Source: Casp-alpha2 sp036337015
Lineage (GTDB): Bacteria; Pseudomonadota; Alphaproteobacteria; Rhodospirillales; Casp-alpha2
Length of the DNA: 64,000 bases
Assembly (NCBI GenBank): GCA_036337015.1
Contig: JAYZEZ010000007.1
Coordinates: forward strand, 571,644 to 635,643
Reading direction: 5' to 3'
A model generated the notes under the pieces. The model was not told the DNA's origin, ran no database searches, and saw only the letters and a list, made by a program, of their open reading frames with translations. Below are positions 8,891 through 17,962 of this stretch, piece by piece (the stretch's first letter is position 1; each line of letters opens with the position of its first letter). The position numbers and the translations under genes were made by a program.

Positions 8891-10684
8891 TTAGTCATCT
8901 TCTATGTATTGACTTATATCCACTTCATCAAGCTGTTCAGATTTTAAATAATTTTCAGCGTAAGTCTTATAAATTCCAGAAGTTAGGAACAACTTAAATA
9001 AATCTGAGTCAATATGTTTATCTTCCTTCATAAATGACATGATTCTAATGCTTTCACTCAGTTTTTTTGGCATTTTATATGGACGATCTGCAGCAGTAAG
9101 TGCTTCAAATATATCTGCGATTGCCATTATTTTTGAGGGGATTGACATGTTCTCTTTAGTTAATTTTCTTGGATATCCTGTACCATCTAATTTTTCATGA
9201 TGGCCACCTGCATATTCGGGTACTCGCTTTAAATTTTCCGGAAAAGGGAGCTGTTCTAACATTATTATAGTTTGCACAATATGATCGTTAATTTTAAACC
9301 GTTCTTCTTTTGTTAAAGTGCCTTTGGGGATACTTAGATTATAAATTTCGCCTAAATTGAACTTCAATTTTGGCACATCCAGTTTGAAACCATATGATCG
9401 TTCCAATTCCGATAGCCGCTTTTCATCACGTAAAAAGATATGATCTTCTCTATCATCAAGTAATTTTTCTTTAACAGGCAATTTAGTTGCGGGGGTCCTC
9501 TCAGAACGAAGTTTTTCTGCTTTAGAAATACCAATTCGGTTATCCAATGTCCTAGTCCAAGTGATATCGGCAATTTTTTTTATTCGTTCAATATGCTCGG
9601 GATCCATAAACTCCCCCCCTAAATTTGATTTGGCTATAAAATTAAAATCATCATCTAATTTTGCCAACTTTCGGTCCAAATCAAGGCGCAATTCATCTGT
9701 ATCACCTTCCCCATCAATTATAGCCTTTAAATAGGCAATCTCAGTTTCACGTTTGACCACTTCAAAACGTGTCCGTATCTCATGTATGCGGTCATAGATA
9801 GTTTCTAATTTTGTCGCTTTGTCTACAACGTATTCTGGAGTTGTCACTTTTCCACAATCATGCAACCAAGCTGCAATATGCAATTCATACCATTCGTCAT
9901 CATTAAGTTTAAAATCAGCAAACGGTCCGTCTGGCTCATTACAAGCAGCTTGGGCTAGCATCTTCGTAAGTTCAGGGACTCGTTGGCAATGACCACCTGT
10001 ATAGGGGGATTTAGAATCTATTGCGGAACCAATTAACTCTATAAAAGAATCTAGTAAGGCCTTTTGTCCATCCAGAAGCTGTTTATTGTCCAGCGCCATC
10101 GCTGCTTGTGAAGCTAAAGCCTCAATCAAAGGTTGAACCTTTTTCCCAAATGGAATTATTTGATTCGTACTCAAATGTTTAGCGTTTAATAACTGTAAAA
10201 CTCCTATGACCTTATTTTGAGAATTCTTCATCGGCACTGTTAAGAAAGACTTTGATCTGTAACCAGTGGCCTCATCAAATTTTTTAGTACCAGAAAAGTC
10301 GTAGTCCTTAGAACTATACGCGTCTTTTATATTAATAGACTTTCCAGTTAATGCTACACTGCTCGCAACATTAGAATGATTTTCTTCGCCTGTCTTGCGA
10401 TCCAGCAATCTAACCGGTGGATAGGTGATTTTTTTCCCAGAAGTACCGCCCATAAACAAATCGAGTGAATCCGTGTTCATAATTTCAAACTTAAGGCTGC
10501 CATCACTATCTGATAAGTAAAGAGTACCCCCGTCAGCATTTGACAAGCTTTTAGCCTCAAGAAGAATAGTCTCTAGCAACCTATTGGTATCGCGCTCTGC
10601 AGATAAAGCGATTCCTATTTTAATTAAGCGCTCAAAGCTGGAGTTATCTTTTTCTTGTAATTTTGATTTAGTTTTTTTTACCAT
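8891..10684 (-). CDS. GAF domain and HD-GYP domain protein, likely cyclic-di-GMP phosphodiesterase
   Basis: A predicted cytoplasmic signalling protein of 597 aa. A GAF domain covers about residues 20-195. The HD-GYP domain has the metal-binding HDCGK at H275/D276 and HHEKLDGTGYP ending near residue 505. HD-GYP proteins hydrolyse cyclic-di-GMP or related dinucleotides. About 200 residues separate HD from GYP, far more than in a minimal HD-GYP domain; the insert (about 290-460) is charged and helical. The start was set at the ATG at 10684 rather than the TTG one codon upstream. No GGDEF protein is adjacent. The ligand of the GAF domain is unknown. Confidence 0.87.
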   Translation of the reverse strand: MVKKTKSKLQEKDNSSFERLIKIGIALSAERDTNRLLETILLEAKSLSNADGGTLYLSDSDGSLKFEIMNTDSLDLFMGGTSGKKITYPPVRLLDRKTGEENHSNVASSVALTGKSINIKDAYSSKDYDFSGTKKFDEATGYRSKSFLTVPMKNSQNKVIGVLQLLNAKHLSTNQIIPFGKKVQPLIEALASQAAMALDNKQLLDGQKALLDSFIELIGSAIDSKSPYTGGHCQRVPELTKMLAQAACNEPDGPFADFKLNDDEWYELHIAAWLHDCGKVTTPEYVVDKATKLETIYDRIHEIRTRFEVVKRETEIAYLKAIIDGEGDTDELRLDLDRKLAKLDDDFNFIAKSNLGGEFMDPEHIERIKKIADITWTRTLDNRIGISKAEKLRSERTPATKLPVKEKLLDDREDHIFLRDEKRLSELERSYGFKLDVPKLKFNLGEIYNLSIPKGTLTKEERFKINDHIVQTIIMLEQLPFPENLKRVPEYAGGHHEKLDGTGYPRKLTKENMSIPSKIMAIADIFEALTAADRPYKMPKKLSESIRIMSFMKEDKHIDSDLFKLFLTSGIYKTYAENYLKSEQLDEVDISQYIEDD

Positions 10685-10894
10685 CAATTTTTCACCAACA
10701 CGATACCATGAAATTAATCTTATTAAGGCTAACGTAAAATGGTGGGTGTAAGCACCATGTCTTTTAGTTTAAAATGTTGTAAATATAGTAAATTACAAAT
10801 TTTTAGCTACACTTTCTAAATAGCATTATATGGACTTTAGCAGCAGAACCATCATAGGTTACCAATAATCTACTAAAACTATAAAAATGATATT
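10685..10894. promoter_or_regulatory. Divergent intergenic region, HD-GYP gene and ubiD
   Basis: This region separates divergent genes and so should hold two promoters. It contains a 6-bp inverted repeat ATGGTG/CACCAT (10739-10758) with an eight-base loop. No riboswitch or T-rich terminator is visible. Confidence 0.35.
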
Positions 10895-12418
10895 ATGGCA
10901 TATTCTTCTTTACGAGACTTCATTGAAAATCTTGAACAAAGTTCAAATCTAGTTCGCGTTTCAGAACCCGTTTCTCCAAATCTAGAAATGACTGAAATAC
11001 AAACGCGACTGTTAGATGATAAAGGACCCGCAGTATTATTTGAAAACGTTATTCGAAAAGATGGGACACCCTATGGAATACCTGTATTGGTTAACCTTTT
11101 TGGCACAGTCCAAAGGGTAGCGTATGGTATGAATCGTGAGACACACCAGCTACGTGAAATTGGTGACACACTAGCTTATCTTCGCCAACCGTCTCCACCA
11201 GATGGAATACGTGGGGCAATGAAAACACTACCCCTAATAAAAACAATTATGGCTATGAAACCAAAAGTTGTTCACTCTGCCCCTTGTCAAGAAATTGTCT
11301 TAACTGGAAGCGATATAAATCTTTCTAAGCTTCCTATTCAAACCTGCTGGCCAGACGAACCAGCTCCGCTTATTACATGGCCACTAGTCGTTACGCAAGG
11401 ACCTGAAGCCGCACTTAATGATGGAGATAGTCGCGACAACTTTAATTTAGGCATTTACCGAATGCAGGTGATTTCAAAAAACAAAACCTTCATGCGGTGG
11501 CTAAAACACCGCGGCGGCGCACAACATCATGCTAGATGGGCTAATTCTCGCAAAGATCCTCTACCCGCTGCTGCTATCATAGGCGCTGATCCGGGAACTA
11601 TTATTGCTGCTGTAACGCCCTTGCCAGATACCTTATCTGAGTATCATTTTGCAGGACTACTAAGGCAAAAAAAAGTTGATCTTGTAGATTGCAAAACAAT
11701 ACCTCTAAAGGTTCCAGCACAAGCTGAAATTATTCTTGAAGGCCATGTATCACTCAAAGAGTATGGCGACGAGGGACCATATGGTGATCATACAGGATTT
11801 TACAATTCTAAGGAAGCCTTCCCAGTTTTTACAATCAGCGCGATCACTATGCGAAAAAATCCTATTTATCTTTCAACTTTCACAGGAAGGCCTCCCGATG
11901 AGCCTTCAGTTCTTGGAGAAGCTCTCAACGATGTCTTTGTCCCACTTTTAATACAACAATTTCCGGAAATCGTTGATTTTTGGCTACCGCCCGAGGCGTG
12001 TTCTTACAGAGTTTGTATAATATCTATTCAGAAAGCTTATCCTGGTCACGCCAAGCGTATAATGATGGCAGTATGGTCCTATCTGAGACAATTTATGTAT
12101 ACTAAATTTGTAATTATTGTTGACGAAGATATAAATGCACGAGATTGGAAAGATGTGATATGGGCAATGTCCACAAATGTGGATCCAGCTCGTGATGTAA
12201 CTTTAATCGAAAACACGCCTATTGATTATCTAGATTTTGCATCGCCAGAATCAGGACTTGGTTCAAAAATGGGCATTGATGCCACAAAAAAAATACCACC
12301 GGAAACTAAACGTGAATGGGGGCGAAAAATTAAAATGACAGATGATATAGTTGAAACAGTTACCAAAAAATGGGGAGACTATGGTCTTCCGGGTAAGGGC
12401 AAACCAATTTGGAAATAA
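10895..12418 (+). CDS. ubiD: UbiD-family 3-octaprenyl-4-hydroxybenzoate carboxy-lyase
   Basis: UbiD removes the carboxyl group from the prenylated 4-hydroxybenzoate intermediate of ubiquinone synthesis, using prenylated FMN supplied by UbiX. The 507-aa length and the conserved EGPYGDHTGFY segment (about residues 291-301) fit the true UbiD group, as does the N-terminal LRDFIENLE start. No ubiX is adjacent. It is followed by lysK on the same strand after about 100 bases. Confidence 0.93.
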   Translation: MAYSSLRDFIENLEQSSNLVRVSEPVSPNLEMTEIQTRLLDDKGPAVLFENVIRKDGTPYGIPVLVNLFGTVQRVAYGMNRETHQLREIGDTLAYLRQPSPPDGIRGAMKTLPLIKTIMAMKPKVVHSAPCQEIVLTGSDINLSKLPIQTCWPDEPAPLITWPLVVTQGPEAALNDGDSRDNFNLGIYRMQVISKNKTFMRWLKHRGGAQHHARWANSRKDPLPAAAIIGADPGTIIAAVTPLPDTLSEYHFAGLLRQKKVDLVDCKTIPLKVPAQAEIILEGHVSLKEYGDEGPYGDHTGFYNSKEAFPVFTISAITMRKNPIYLSTFTGRPPDEPSVLGEALNDVFVPLLIQQFPEIVDFWLPPEACSYRVCIISIQKAYPGHAKRIMMAVWSYLRQFMYTKFVIIVDEDINARDWKDVIWAMSTNVDPARDVTLIENTPIDYLDFASPESGLGSKMGIDATKKIPPETKREWGRKIKMTDDIVETVTKKWGDYGLPGKGKPIWK

Positions 12419-12517
12419 GTTAAATTTTTATCTCTTAATTTTAGCCGGTTGACGAGATCCACCTCCCCACTTAGTTTTCCGCGATAGGCTGCTTGTAATC
12501 CTGGAACTTTTAGACTT

Positions 12518-14128
12518 ATGGATAAATTCAAATTTCACGCTAACAATGCAAAGGCATGGCCATTTGTTGAAGCACGCGACTTGATAAAGCGTCTTAAAGG
12601 CGAGACACCAGAAAAAGGGTTTGTTTTATTTGAAACTGGTTATGGTCCTTCTGGTCTTCCTCACATAGGTACTTTTGGGGAAGTTGCAAGAACATCTATG
12701 GTCCTGAAGGCCTTTTCTCTTTTGTCAGACATTCCTTCAAAGCTTCTTCCATTTTCTGACGATATGGATGGACTTCGTAAAGTGCCAAGCAATTTACCAA
12801 ACCAAAAAATGTTACAAGAACATTTAGGACAACCTTTGTCTGCAATTCCTGATCCTTTTGGCACCCATGAGAGCTTAGGCGCACATAATAATGCCAGGCT
12901 AATAGCATTTTTAGATAAATTTGGTTTTAAATATGAATTTTTAAGTTCAACCGATTGCTATAAGAGTGGAAAATTTGATGACACACTACTGAAAGTTCTC
13001 GAATGCTTTGAAGAGGTAAATAAAATTATTTTGCCTACTCTTGGTCTTGAAAGGCGCGAAACGTATAGCCCTTTTCTTCCAATTTGCCCAAAAACAGGTA
13101 GGGTTCTAGAAGTGCCTATAATTGAGAGAGACACAACCGCCGGCACCATCATTTATAAAGATGATAACGAAAGTATGGTCGAGGTGCCTGTAACTGGGGG
13201 TAGCTGTAAACTTCAATGGAAAGTTGATTGGGCCATGCGTTGGGTCGCCTTAGATGTAGATTACGAAATGTCCGGAAAAGACCTTATAGATTCAGTTAAA
13301 TTGTCAGGAAAAATATGTAAATTACTTAAAGGAAATCCTCCCGCCGGATTCACTTATGAACTCTTTCTTGATGAAAATGGCGAAAAAATTTCCAAATCCC
13401 GTGGTAATGGGTTGTCAATAGAAGAATGGCTAAGATATGCGCCAGCAGAAAGTCTATCACTTTTTATGTATCAAAAACCTAAAACAGCAAAAAGACTATA
13501 TTTTGATATTATCCCTAAAAATGTTGATGATCATATAAACCATTTATCTAGTCTTCATACCCAAGAACCTGCCAAACAACTTGAAAACCCAGCTTGGCAT
13601 ATTCATCAAGGAGTGCCGCCTATAAAAGAAGAAGCACACCTGAGTTTTAATATCATTTTAAACTTAGTTAGTGTATGCAACAGTAAGGACAAGAACCTGC
13701 TATGGCACTTTATTTCAAGATACAGACCTGATGCATCACCAAAGAGCGCGCCAACTTTAGATCAACTTCTTGATTTTGCAATCAATTACTATACCGATTT
13801 TGTTCTACCAGCTAAATCCTACCGCAAGGCAACTGACAATGAACGTATAGCTCTGGAAGACTTGCTGGATTCTCTTCATGACTTAGACAAAAAAGTTGAA
13901 GCTGAAACGATTCAAACGAAAGTCTATGAAGTTGGAAAAAGACAGAAATTCCCCAACCTTAGAACATGGTTTCAAGCCCTATATGAAATTCTTCTCGGTC
14001 AATCTCAAGGCCCCAGAATGGGATCTTTCATTGCGCTCTATGGCGTGAAAGAGACCTGCGCTTTATTAAAACGTGTTATAGCCGGTGAAGACCTGAATTC
14101 TGAATATAAAATTGGCGGTAAAAATTAA
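12518..14128 (+). CDS. lysS: Lysyl-tRNA synthetase, class I
   Basis: This enzyme charges tRNA-Lys. It belongs to the class I (archaeal-type, LysK) family found in most alphaproteobacteria and not the class II enzyme of E. coli. The HIGH-like signature is PHIGTFGE (residues 48-55) and the KMSKS-like loop is KISKS (290-294). The length of 536 aa is usual. It converges on the methylmalonyl-CoA mutase gene with 16 bases between stop codons. Confidence 0.94.
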   Translation: MDKFKFHANNAKAWPFVEARDLIKRLKGETPEKGFVLFETGYGPSGLPHIGTFGEVARTSMVLKAFSLLSDIPSKLLPFSDDMDGLRKVPSNLPNQKMLQEHLGQPLSAIPDPFGTHESLGAHNNARLIAFLDKFGFKYEFLSSTDCYKSGKFDDTLLKVLECFEEVNKIILPTLGLERRETYSPFLPICPKTGRVLEVPIIERDTTAGTIIYKDDNESMVEVPVTGGSCKLQWKVDWAMRWVALDVDYEMSGKDLIDSVKLSGKICKLLKGNPPAGFTYELFLDENGEKISKSRGNGLSIEEWLRYAPAESLSLFMYQKPKTAKRLYFDIIPKNVDDHINHLSSLHTQEPAKQLENPAWHIHQGVPPIKEEAHLSFNIILNLVSVCNSKDKNLLWHFISRYRPDASPKSAPTLDQLLDFAINYYTDFVLPAKSYRKATDNERIALEDLLDSLHDLDKKVEAETIQTKVYEVGKRQKFPNLRTWFQALYEILLGQSQGPRMGSFIALYGVKETCALLKRVIAGEDLNSEYKIGGKN

Positions 14129-14144
14129 TAAAATATTTTATATA

Positions 14145-16301
14145 CTACTTAGAAGATAAGTTCCGTGTTTCTATAATATCAATTATTTCGCCCGCAGCTT
14201 TTGGAATATTAGTGCCTGGCCCATAGACAGCAACTACGCCGTGACCAATTAGAAAATCGTGATCTTGAGGTGGAATTACCCCTCCACAAGTGACTAAAAT
14301 ATCCTCCGCTTTACCCTTTTTTAAATTTTCAATCAACTGTGGCACCAGTGTCTTGTGGCCTGCCGCCTGAGACGATACCCCAATCACATGAACATCATTT
14401 TCAATTGCTTCGCGAGCTGCTTCTTCAGGAGTTTGAAACATTGGGCCTAAATCTACCTCAAATCCCAGATCCGCAAAAGCCGACGCTATTATTCGAGCGC
14501 CTCGATCATGACCATCCTGACCTAATTTTACAACTAACATACGTGGGCGCCGCCCTTCTATCTTACTAAAGGATTCAACTTTAGTACGTATTTTACAAAA
14601 ACCCTCATCACCTTCATAAGCAGCGCCATAAATTCCAGTTATTGGTTTTACCTGTGAGTGGTAGCGTGTAAAAACTTCCTCAAGAGAATTTGAAATTTCT
14701 CCCACTGTTGCACGAGCTCGAACAGCTCTAATTGAGAGTTCTAATAGATTTTTATTTCCTTGTTCTGCTGCTTGTCGTAAATTTTCTAGAGCTCTAGTAC
14801 AAGCGTTTGAATCACGACTCTCTCTGATTGAGTTCAGTCGCTTTATTTGATTTTTACGAACTGCAGAATTATCTATTTCCAGTAAATTCACATCTGGATC
14901 TTGTTTTGATCTATGCTTATTCACTCCAACAACAATTTCTTCTTTTCTATCAATTCTAGCCTGCTTGCGTGCCGCACTTTCTTCTATAAGTTGCTTAGGA
15001 ATACCAACCGATACAGCCTTTGTCATACCCCCTAAATTTTCAACTTCTTTAATTAATTTTCGTGCCTCATTTGCAACCGAGTTTGTTAAGCTCTCTAAAT
15101 AATAGCTTCCGCCCAAAGGATCTATAACGTTAGCGATTCCGGTTTCCTCAGCAATTACCAATTGAGTGTTTCGCGCTATACGAGCCGATTCTGGTGTTGG
15201 CAAAGCCAAGGCCTCATCAAAGGCATTAGTGTGAAGACTTTGAGTTCCACCAAGTATGGCAGCCAAGCCTTCAATAGTAGTTCTAATTATATTGTTATAT
15301 GGATCTGATGCAGCTAGAGAAGCCCCAGAAGTCTGACAATGCGTTCGAAGCATTGAAGATCGCTCTTCCTTAGGGTTAAACGGGGCCATCAACTCAACCC
15401 ATAAAAGTCGAGCTGCACGCAATTTGGCAATTTCCATGAAAAAATTCATTCCAATATTAAAGAAAAAGCTTAAGCGGGGAGCGAAAGTATCTATGTCAAG
15501 TCCTTTAACCTTAGCGGCACGAACATATTCCAAACCATTTGCTAGAGTAAATGCAAGTTCTTGGACAATTGTGGCTCCTGCCTCTTGCATATGATAGCCA
15601 GAGATAGAAATTGAATTGAATTTTGGCATTTTTATTGAGGTATATTCTATAATCTCGGAAACAATTCGCATGCTGGGCTCCGGAGGATAAATATAGGTAT
15701 TACGAACCATAAATTCCTTTAAAATATCATTCTGAATAGTGCCCGTAAGTTTATCTTGAGTTACACCTTGTTCTTCTGCAGCCACAATAAAACTAGCCAA
15801 AACCGGAAGAACTGCACCATTCATAGTCATTGAAACACTCATCTTATCAAGCGGAATATCTTTGAATAAGATTTTCATATCTTCTACAGAATCTATAGCT
15901 ACTCCTGCCTTTCCAACATCACCTATGACACGAGGATGATCGGAATCAAATCCGCGATGCGTGGCTAAATCAAAAGCTACAGACAGACCTTTTTGCCCAG
16001 CAGCTAAATTATTACGGAAAAACTTGTTAGATTCCTCGGCTGTCGAAAATCCAGCATATTGCCTAACGGTCCAGAGTCGACCTGGATACATGCTTGCTCG
16101 AGGCCCTCTAATAAATGGAAAAAATCCAGGAAGCGTATTTAATGTTTCAATACCTTCCAAATCCTCTGCTGTATATAAAGCTTTAACCTTTATTCCTTCA
16201 GGGGTATGCCAAGCTAAATCATCAGCAGAACAACCATTAAGTTCCTCTTCAACGCGAGCATTCCAAGCCTCAAATACAGCTTCATCATTTTTTTTAGTCA
16301 T
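14145..16301 (-). CDS. Methylmalonyl-CoA mutase, single-subunit type
   Basis: Converts (R)-methylmalonyl-CoA to succinyl-CoA with adenosylcobalamin, closing propionate and branched-chain catabolism. The single 718-aa chain carries an N-terminal TIM-barrel substrate domain (about 50-550) and a C-terminal cobalamin domain with the base-off motif DGHDRG, whose cobalt ligand is H598. This matches the E. coli ScpA / alphaproteobacterial McmA2 form. The start is placed at the ATG at 16301, which has GAGAGG just upstream; the longer frame would begin with TTG. No epimerase, MeaB chaperone or propionyl-CoA carboxylase gene is adjacent, and the related ethylmalonyl-CoA mutase cannot be fully excluded. 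Confidence 0.9.
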   Translation of the reverse strand: MTKKNDEAVFEAWNARVEEELNGCSADDLAWHTPEGIKVKALYTAEDLEGIETLNTLPGFFPFIRGPRASMYPGRLWTVRQYAGFSTAEESNKFFRNNLAAGQKGLSVAFDLATHRGFDSDHPRVIGDVGKAGVAIDSVEDMKILFKDIPLDKMSVSMTMNGAVLPVLASFIVAAEEQGVTQDKLTGTIQNDILKEFMVRNTYIYPPEPSMRIVSEIIEYTSIKMPKFNSISISGYHMQEAGATIVQELAFTLANGLEYVRAAKVKGLDIDTFAPRLSFFFNIGMNFFMEIAKLRAARLLWVELMAPFNPKEERSSMLRTHCQTSGASLAASDPYNNIIRTTIEGLAAILGGTQSLHTNAFDEALALPTPESARIARNTQLVIAEETGIANVIDPLGGSYYLESLTNSVANEARKLIKEVENLGGMTKAVSVGIPKQLIEESAARKQARIDRKEEIVVGVNKHRSKQDPDVNLLEIDNSAVRKNQIKRLNSIRESRDSNACTRALENLRQAAEQGNKNLLELSIRAVRARATVGEISNSLEEVFTRYHSQVKPITGIYGAAYEGDEGFCKIRTKVESFSKIEGRRPRMLVVKLGQDGHDRGARIIASAFADLGFEVDLGPMFQTPEEAAREAIENDVHVIGVSSQAAGHKTLVPQLIENLKKGKAEDILVTCGGVIPPQDHDFLIGHGVVAVYGPGTNIPKAAGEIIDIIETRNLSSK

Positions 16302-16581
16302 GAGGCCTCTCAAAGAACAATGATTTAGTTAGCAATTATAGGGGAAACTTTTCCTACAGCGACACACCAAATTTACAGTAGGGCCAAATAAAAATTTTAA
16401 AAGCAATCTTAAAAGTTAAAAAATAACTTATCCACACAATATATAGTGTATAATCTGTTCATTCCCTCAAAATATTGTTATAAATACTTTTAAATTTTTC
16501 AATGTTTATATAAAAATACGACTCGATAATTTTCTATAGGCAAAGATAAAAAAAGCCTGTTGATAAAAAATGAGGAAGCAA
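16302..16581 (+). promoter_or_regulatory. gcrA upstream region
   Basis: A 280-base divergent region between the mutase gene and gcrA. It includes a perfect DnaA box (16428-16436), a TATAAT hexamer at 16449-16454, and one GANTC methylation site (GACTC, 16520-16524). About 125 bases lie between the TATAAT and the gcrA ATG. No small gene was found. Confidence 0.5.
16428..16436 (+). promoter_or_regulatory. DnaA box upstream of gcrA
   Basis: The sequence TTATCCACA matches the consensus DnaA box exactly. It sits 12 bases before a TATAAT hexamer, a position from which bound DnaA could act on transcription of gcrA. In Caulobacter, DnaA activates gcrA. The match is seen directly; the regulatory role is inferred. 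Confidence 0.6.
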
Positions 16582-16941
16582 ATGTCAGAAGAATGGACAC
16601 CGACACGTGTAAGCATATTGATTGCACTTTGGAACGAGGGACTAACCACTAGCGCTATTGGAAAAAAACTTGGTGTTACAAAAAATGCTGTTGTTGGCAA
16701 GGTGCATCGTTTAGGCCTGCCCTCAAGAGGCTCACCTATCCGCAAGAAGCCAGATCCTATTAAAGTAATCAGTCTAAGGGATCTTCGTCCTGGTATGTGT
16801 TGTTGGCCTAACAGCGACCCAGATAAAGAGGATTTTCACTTTTGTGGTGATCCAACAGAACAAGATAAACCATATTGCGCATATCATTGTGAAAGAGCAT
16901 ATGTAAAGAATAACCGAGACAAAAAATCTGCCGCAGCTTAA
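16582..16941 (+). CDS. gcrA: Cell-cycle regulator GcrA
   Basis: GcrA is an alphaproteobacterial transcription factor that binds sigma-70 RNA polymerase and GANTC-methylated promoters, working with DnaA, CtrA and the CcrM methylase. The N-terminus WTPTRVSILIALWNEG and the motif KNAVVGKVHRLGL are diagnostic. The C-terminal half has a cysteine-rich stretch (CCWP, FCGDP, YCAYHC). The 119-aa form starts at the ATG at 16582, preceded by GAGGAAG; the longer frame starts at 16570. The length is at the short end of the family. Confidence 0.93.
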   Translation: MSEEWTPTRVSILIALWNEGLTTSAIGKKLGVTKNAVVGKVHRLGLPSRGSPIRKKPDPIKVISLRDLRPGMCCWPNSDPDKEDFHFCGDPTEQDKPYCAYHCERAYVKNNRDKKSAAA

Positions 16942-16986
16942 TTAAAAATTTACACATTCATTGAGTTAAAATGAACCTAAGATTAC

Positions 16987-17008
16987 AGCTAATAAGCAGG
17001 TATTAGCT
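16987..17008. repeat. Perfect 8-bp inverted repeat downstream of gcrA
   Basis: AGCTAATA (16987-16994) and TATTAGCT (17001-17008) are exact reverse complements around a six-base loop AGCAGG. There is no T-run after it, so it is not a classical terminator. It could mark the gcrA mRNA end or be an operator. Confidence 0.5.
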
Positions 17009-17081
17009 CTAGCTAGAATTTCAGCTCATTCACAACCTTTTCTTGTAAATTCTTTAAAAAACAAACCTTTCTTGTAAAAGT

Positions 17082-17107
17082 TTTTTCTGAAAATCAAATC
17101 AGAAAAA
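17082..17107. repeat. AT-rich 9-bp inverted repeat
   Basis: TTTTTCTGA (17082-17090) pairs with TCAGAAAAA (17099-17107) around an eight-base loop. It could terminate transcription of gcrA weakly, but stems with so few G-C pairs are unstable. Confidence 0.3.
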
Positions 17108-17183
17108 TATAATTTCTTGAATTTAAAGATAACCTCTCTATTATATTGGAGTTTGGGCGTTCTAAAAGTGGATACAGAATTAA

Positions 17184-17714
17184 GTGTTTAAAAACTTTAC
17201 ACTTTCGTTTTTTTTAGCTTTTGCAACTTGCTGTGTTTTTCACACTGCAGCCAGAGCAGATGATCCTAGCTTCCTAACGTTAGGTGTTGGAGCCTTTGAC
17301 TTTAACCGCGAAAAAGACGAAGGATTGGAATTTCGATTAGATTATCGATCCGATCATAAAATTTGGCATTTTAAGCCATTCGCTACTGGCGCACTAGTAA
17401 CAAATGGTATGACGTTTTTTGGTGCGGGACTTTTACTCGATGTTTATTTTGGTAAGCGTTACGTCATAACGCCTAGTATTGCACCCACTTGGTGGCACGG
17501 CAAAACAGATGATTTAGATCTTGGTCATGGCCTAGAGTTTCGATCACAAATTGATTTTGCATACAGATTTGATGATCGTTCGCGTTTAGGTCTTGCCATT
17601 TCTCATTCTTCCAATGCTTCTCTTGGCGACACAAACCCTGGAACAGAAACATTAATGCTAAATTACTCATACCCTTTTGGAAAAATACCTTTTGAAAAAT
17701 TATTTGGTCGTTAA
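17184..17714 (+). CDS. PagL-like outer-membrane lipid A 3-O-deacylase (acyloxyacyl hydrolase family)
   Basis: Predicted 176-aa outer-membrane beta-barrel that removes the 3-O acyl chain from lipid A. A signal peptide ends near ARA-DD (about residue 25). The putative catalytic residues are H141 and S143 in HSSNAS and E155 in NPGTETL; the 12-residue Ser-Glu spacing matches Pseudomonas PagL. The C-terminus ends in alternating residues typical of a barrel strand but is not followed by a terminal Phe. Translation begins at GTG: an in-frame TAA lies directly before it and no ATG is near. Some members of this family have lost activity, so function is inferred. Confidence 0.72.
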   Translation: MFKNFTLSFFLAFATCCVFHTAARADDPSFLTLGVGAFDFNREKDEGLEFRLDYRSDHKIWHFKPFATGALVTNGMTFFGAGLLLDVYFGKRYVITPSIAPTWWHGKTDDLDLGHGLEFRSQIDFAYRFDDRSRLGLAISHSSNASLGDTNPGTETLMLNYSYPFGKIPFEKLFGR

Positions 17715-17801
17715 TATTTGTGTCGTTTTGTGTTCATAATATAAATTTACCATTGATTGTTGCATAAAATATAAAATGATGTTTTTGCCAACTGAAAATA
17801 T

Positions 17802-17878
17802 GGTCCCGTAGTTCAGTTGGATAGAACGCAAGATTCCTAATCTTGAGGTCACAGGTTCGAATCCTGTCGGGATCACCA
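17802..17878 (+). tRNA. tRNA-Arg (anticodon CCT)
   Basis: A complete 77-base cloverleaf including an encoded CCA end. The acceptor stem GGTCCCG pairs with CGGGATC (one G-T pair). The D arm has GTTC/GAAC, the anticodon stem CAAGA/TCTTG encloses TTCCTAA, giving anticodon CCT (codon AGG), and the T arm is ACAGG-TTCGAAT-CCTGT. No duplicated 3' end, as a phage attachment site would show, was noticed nearby. Confidence 0.95.
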
Positions 17879-17962
17879 TCAACTGCCTTGAAAAATATCG
17901 TCCATTTCACCGTTTCCATACTATTATTTAAGCACAAAAAGTTCAGCAGCTTGTCTAAACAA

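Larger units (their letters stand above)
16942..17183. other. Intergenic region after gcrA with structured repeats
   Basis: This 242-base stretch has no gene. It contains two inverted repeats (16987-17008 and 17082-17107) and a near-duplicate of 17 bases ending in CTTGTAAA at 17033-17049 and 17062-17078. It must also hold the promoter of the PagL-like gene. Confidence 0.4.

Noticed and set aside
17033..17078. Near-duplicate 17-base motif ending CTTGTAAA, two copies
   Set aside because: Only two imperfect copies in AT-rich sequence; not enough for a CRISPR or iteron call.
17802..17878. tRNA-Arg as an integration site
   Set aside because: No repeat of the tRNA 3' end or integrase gene is seen in the window.
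17843..17962. Upstream extension of the hypothetical protein through the tRNA-Arg gene
   Set aside because: Would overlap the tRNA; a start at 17963 is simpler.
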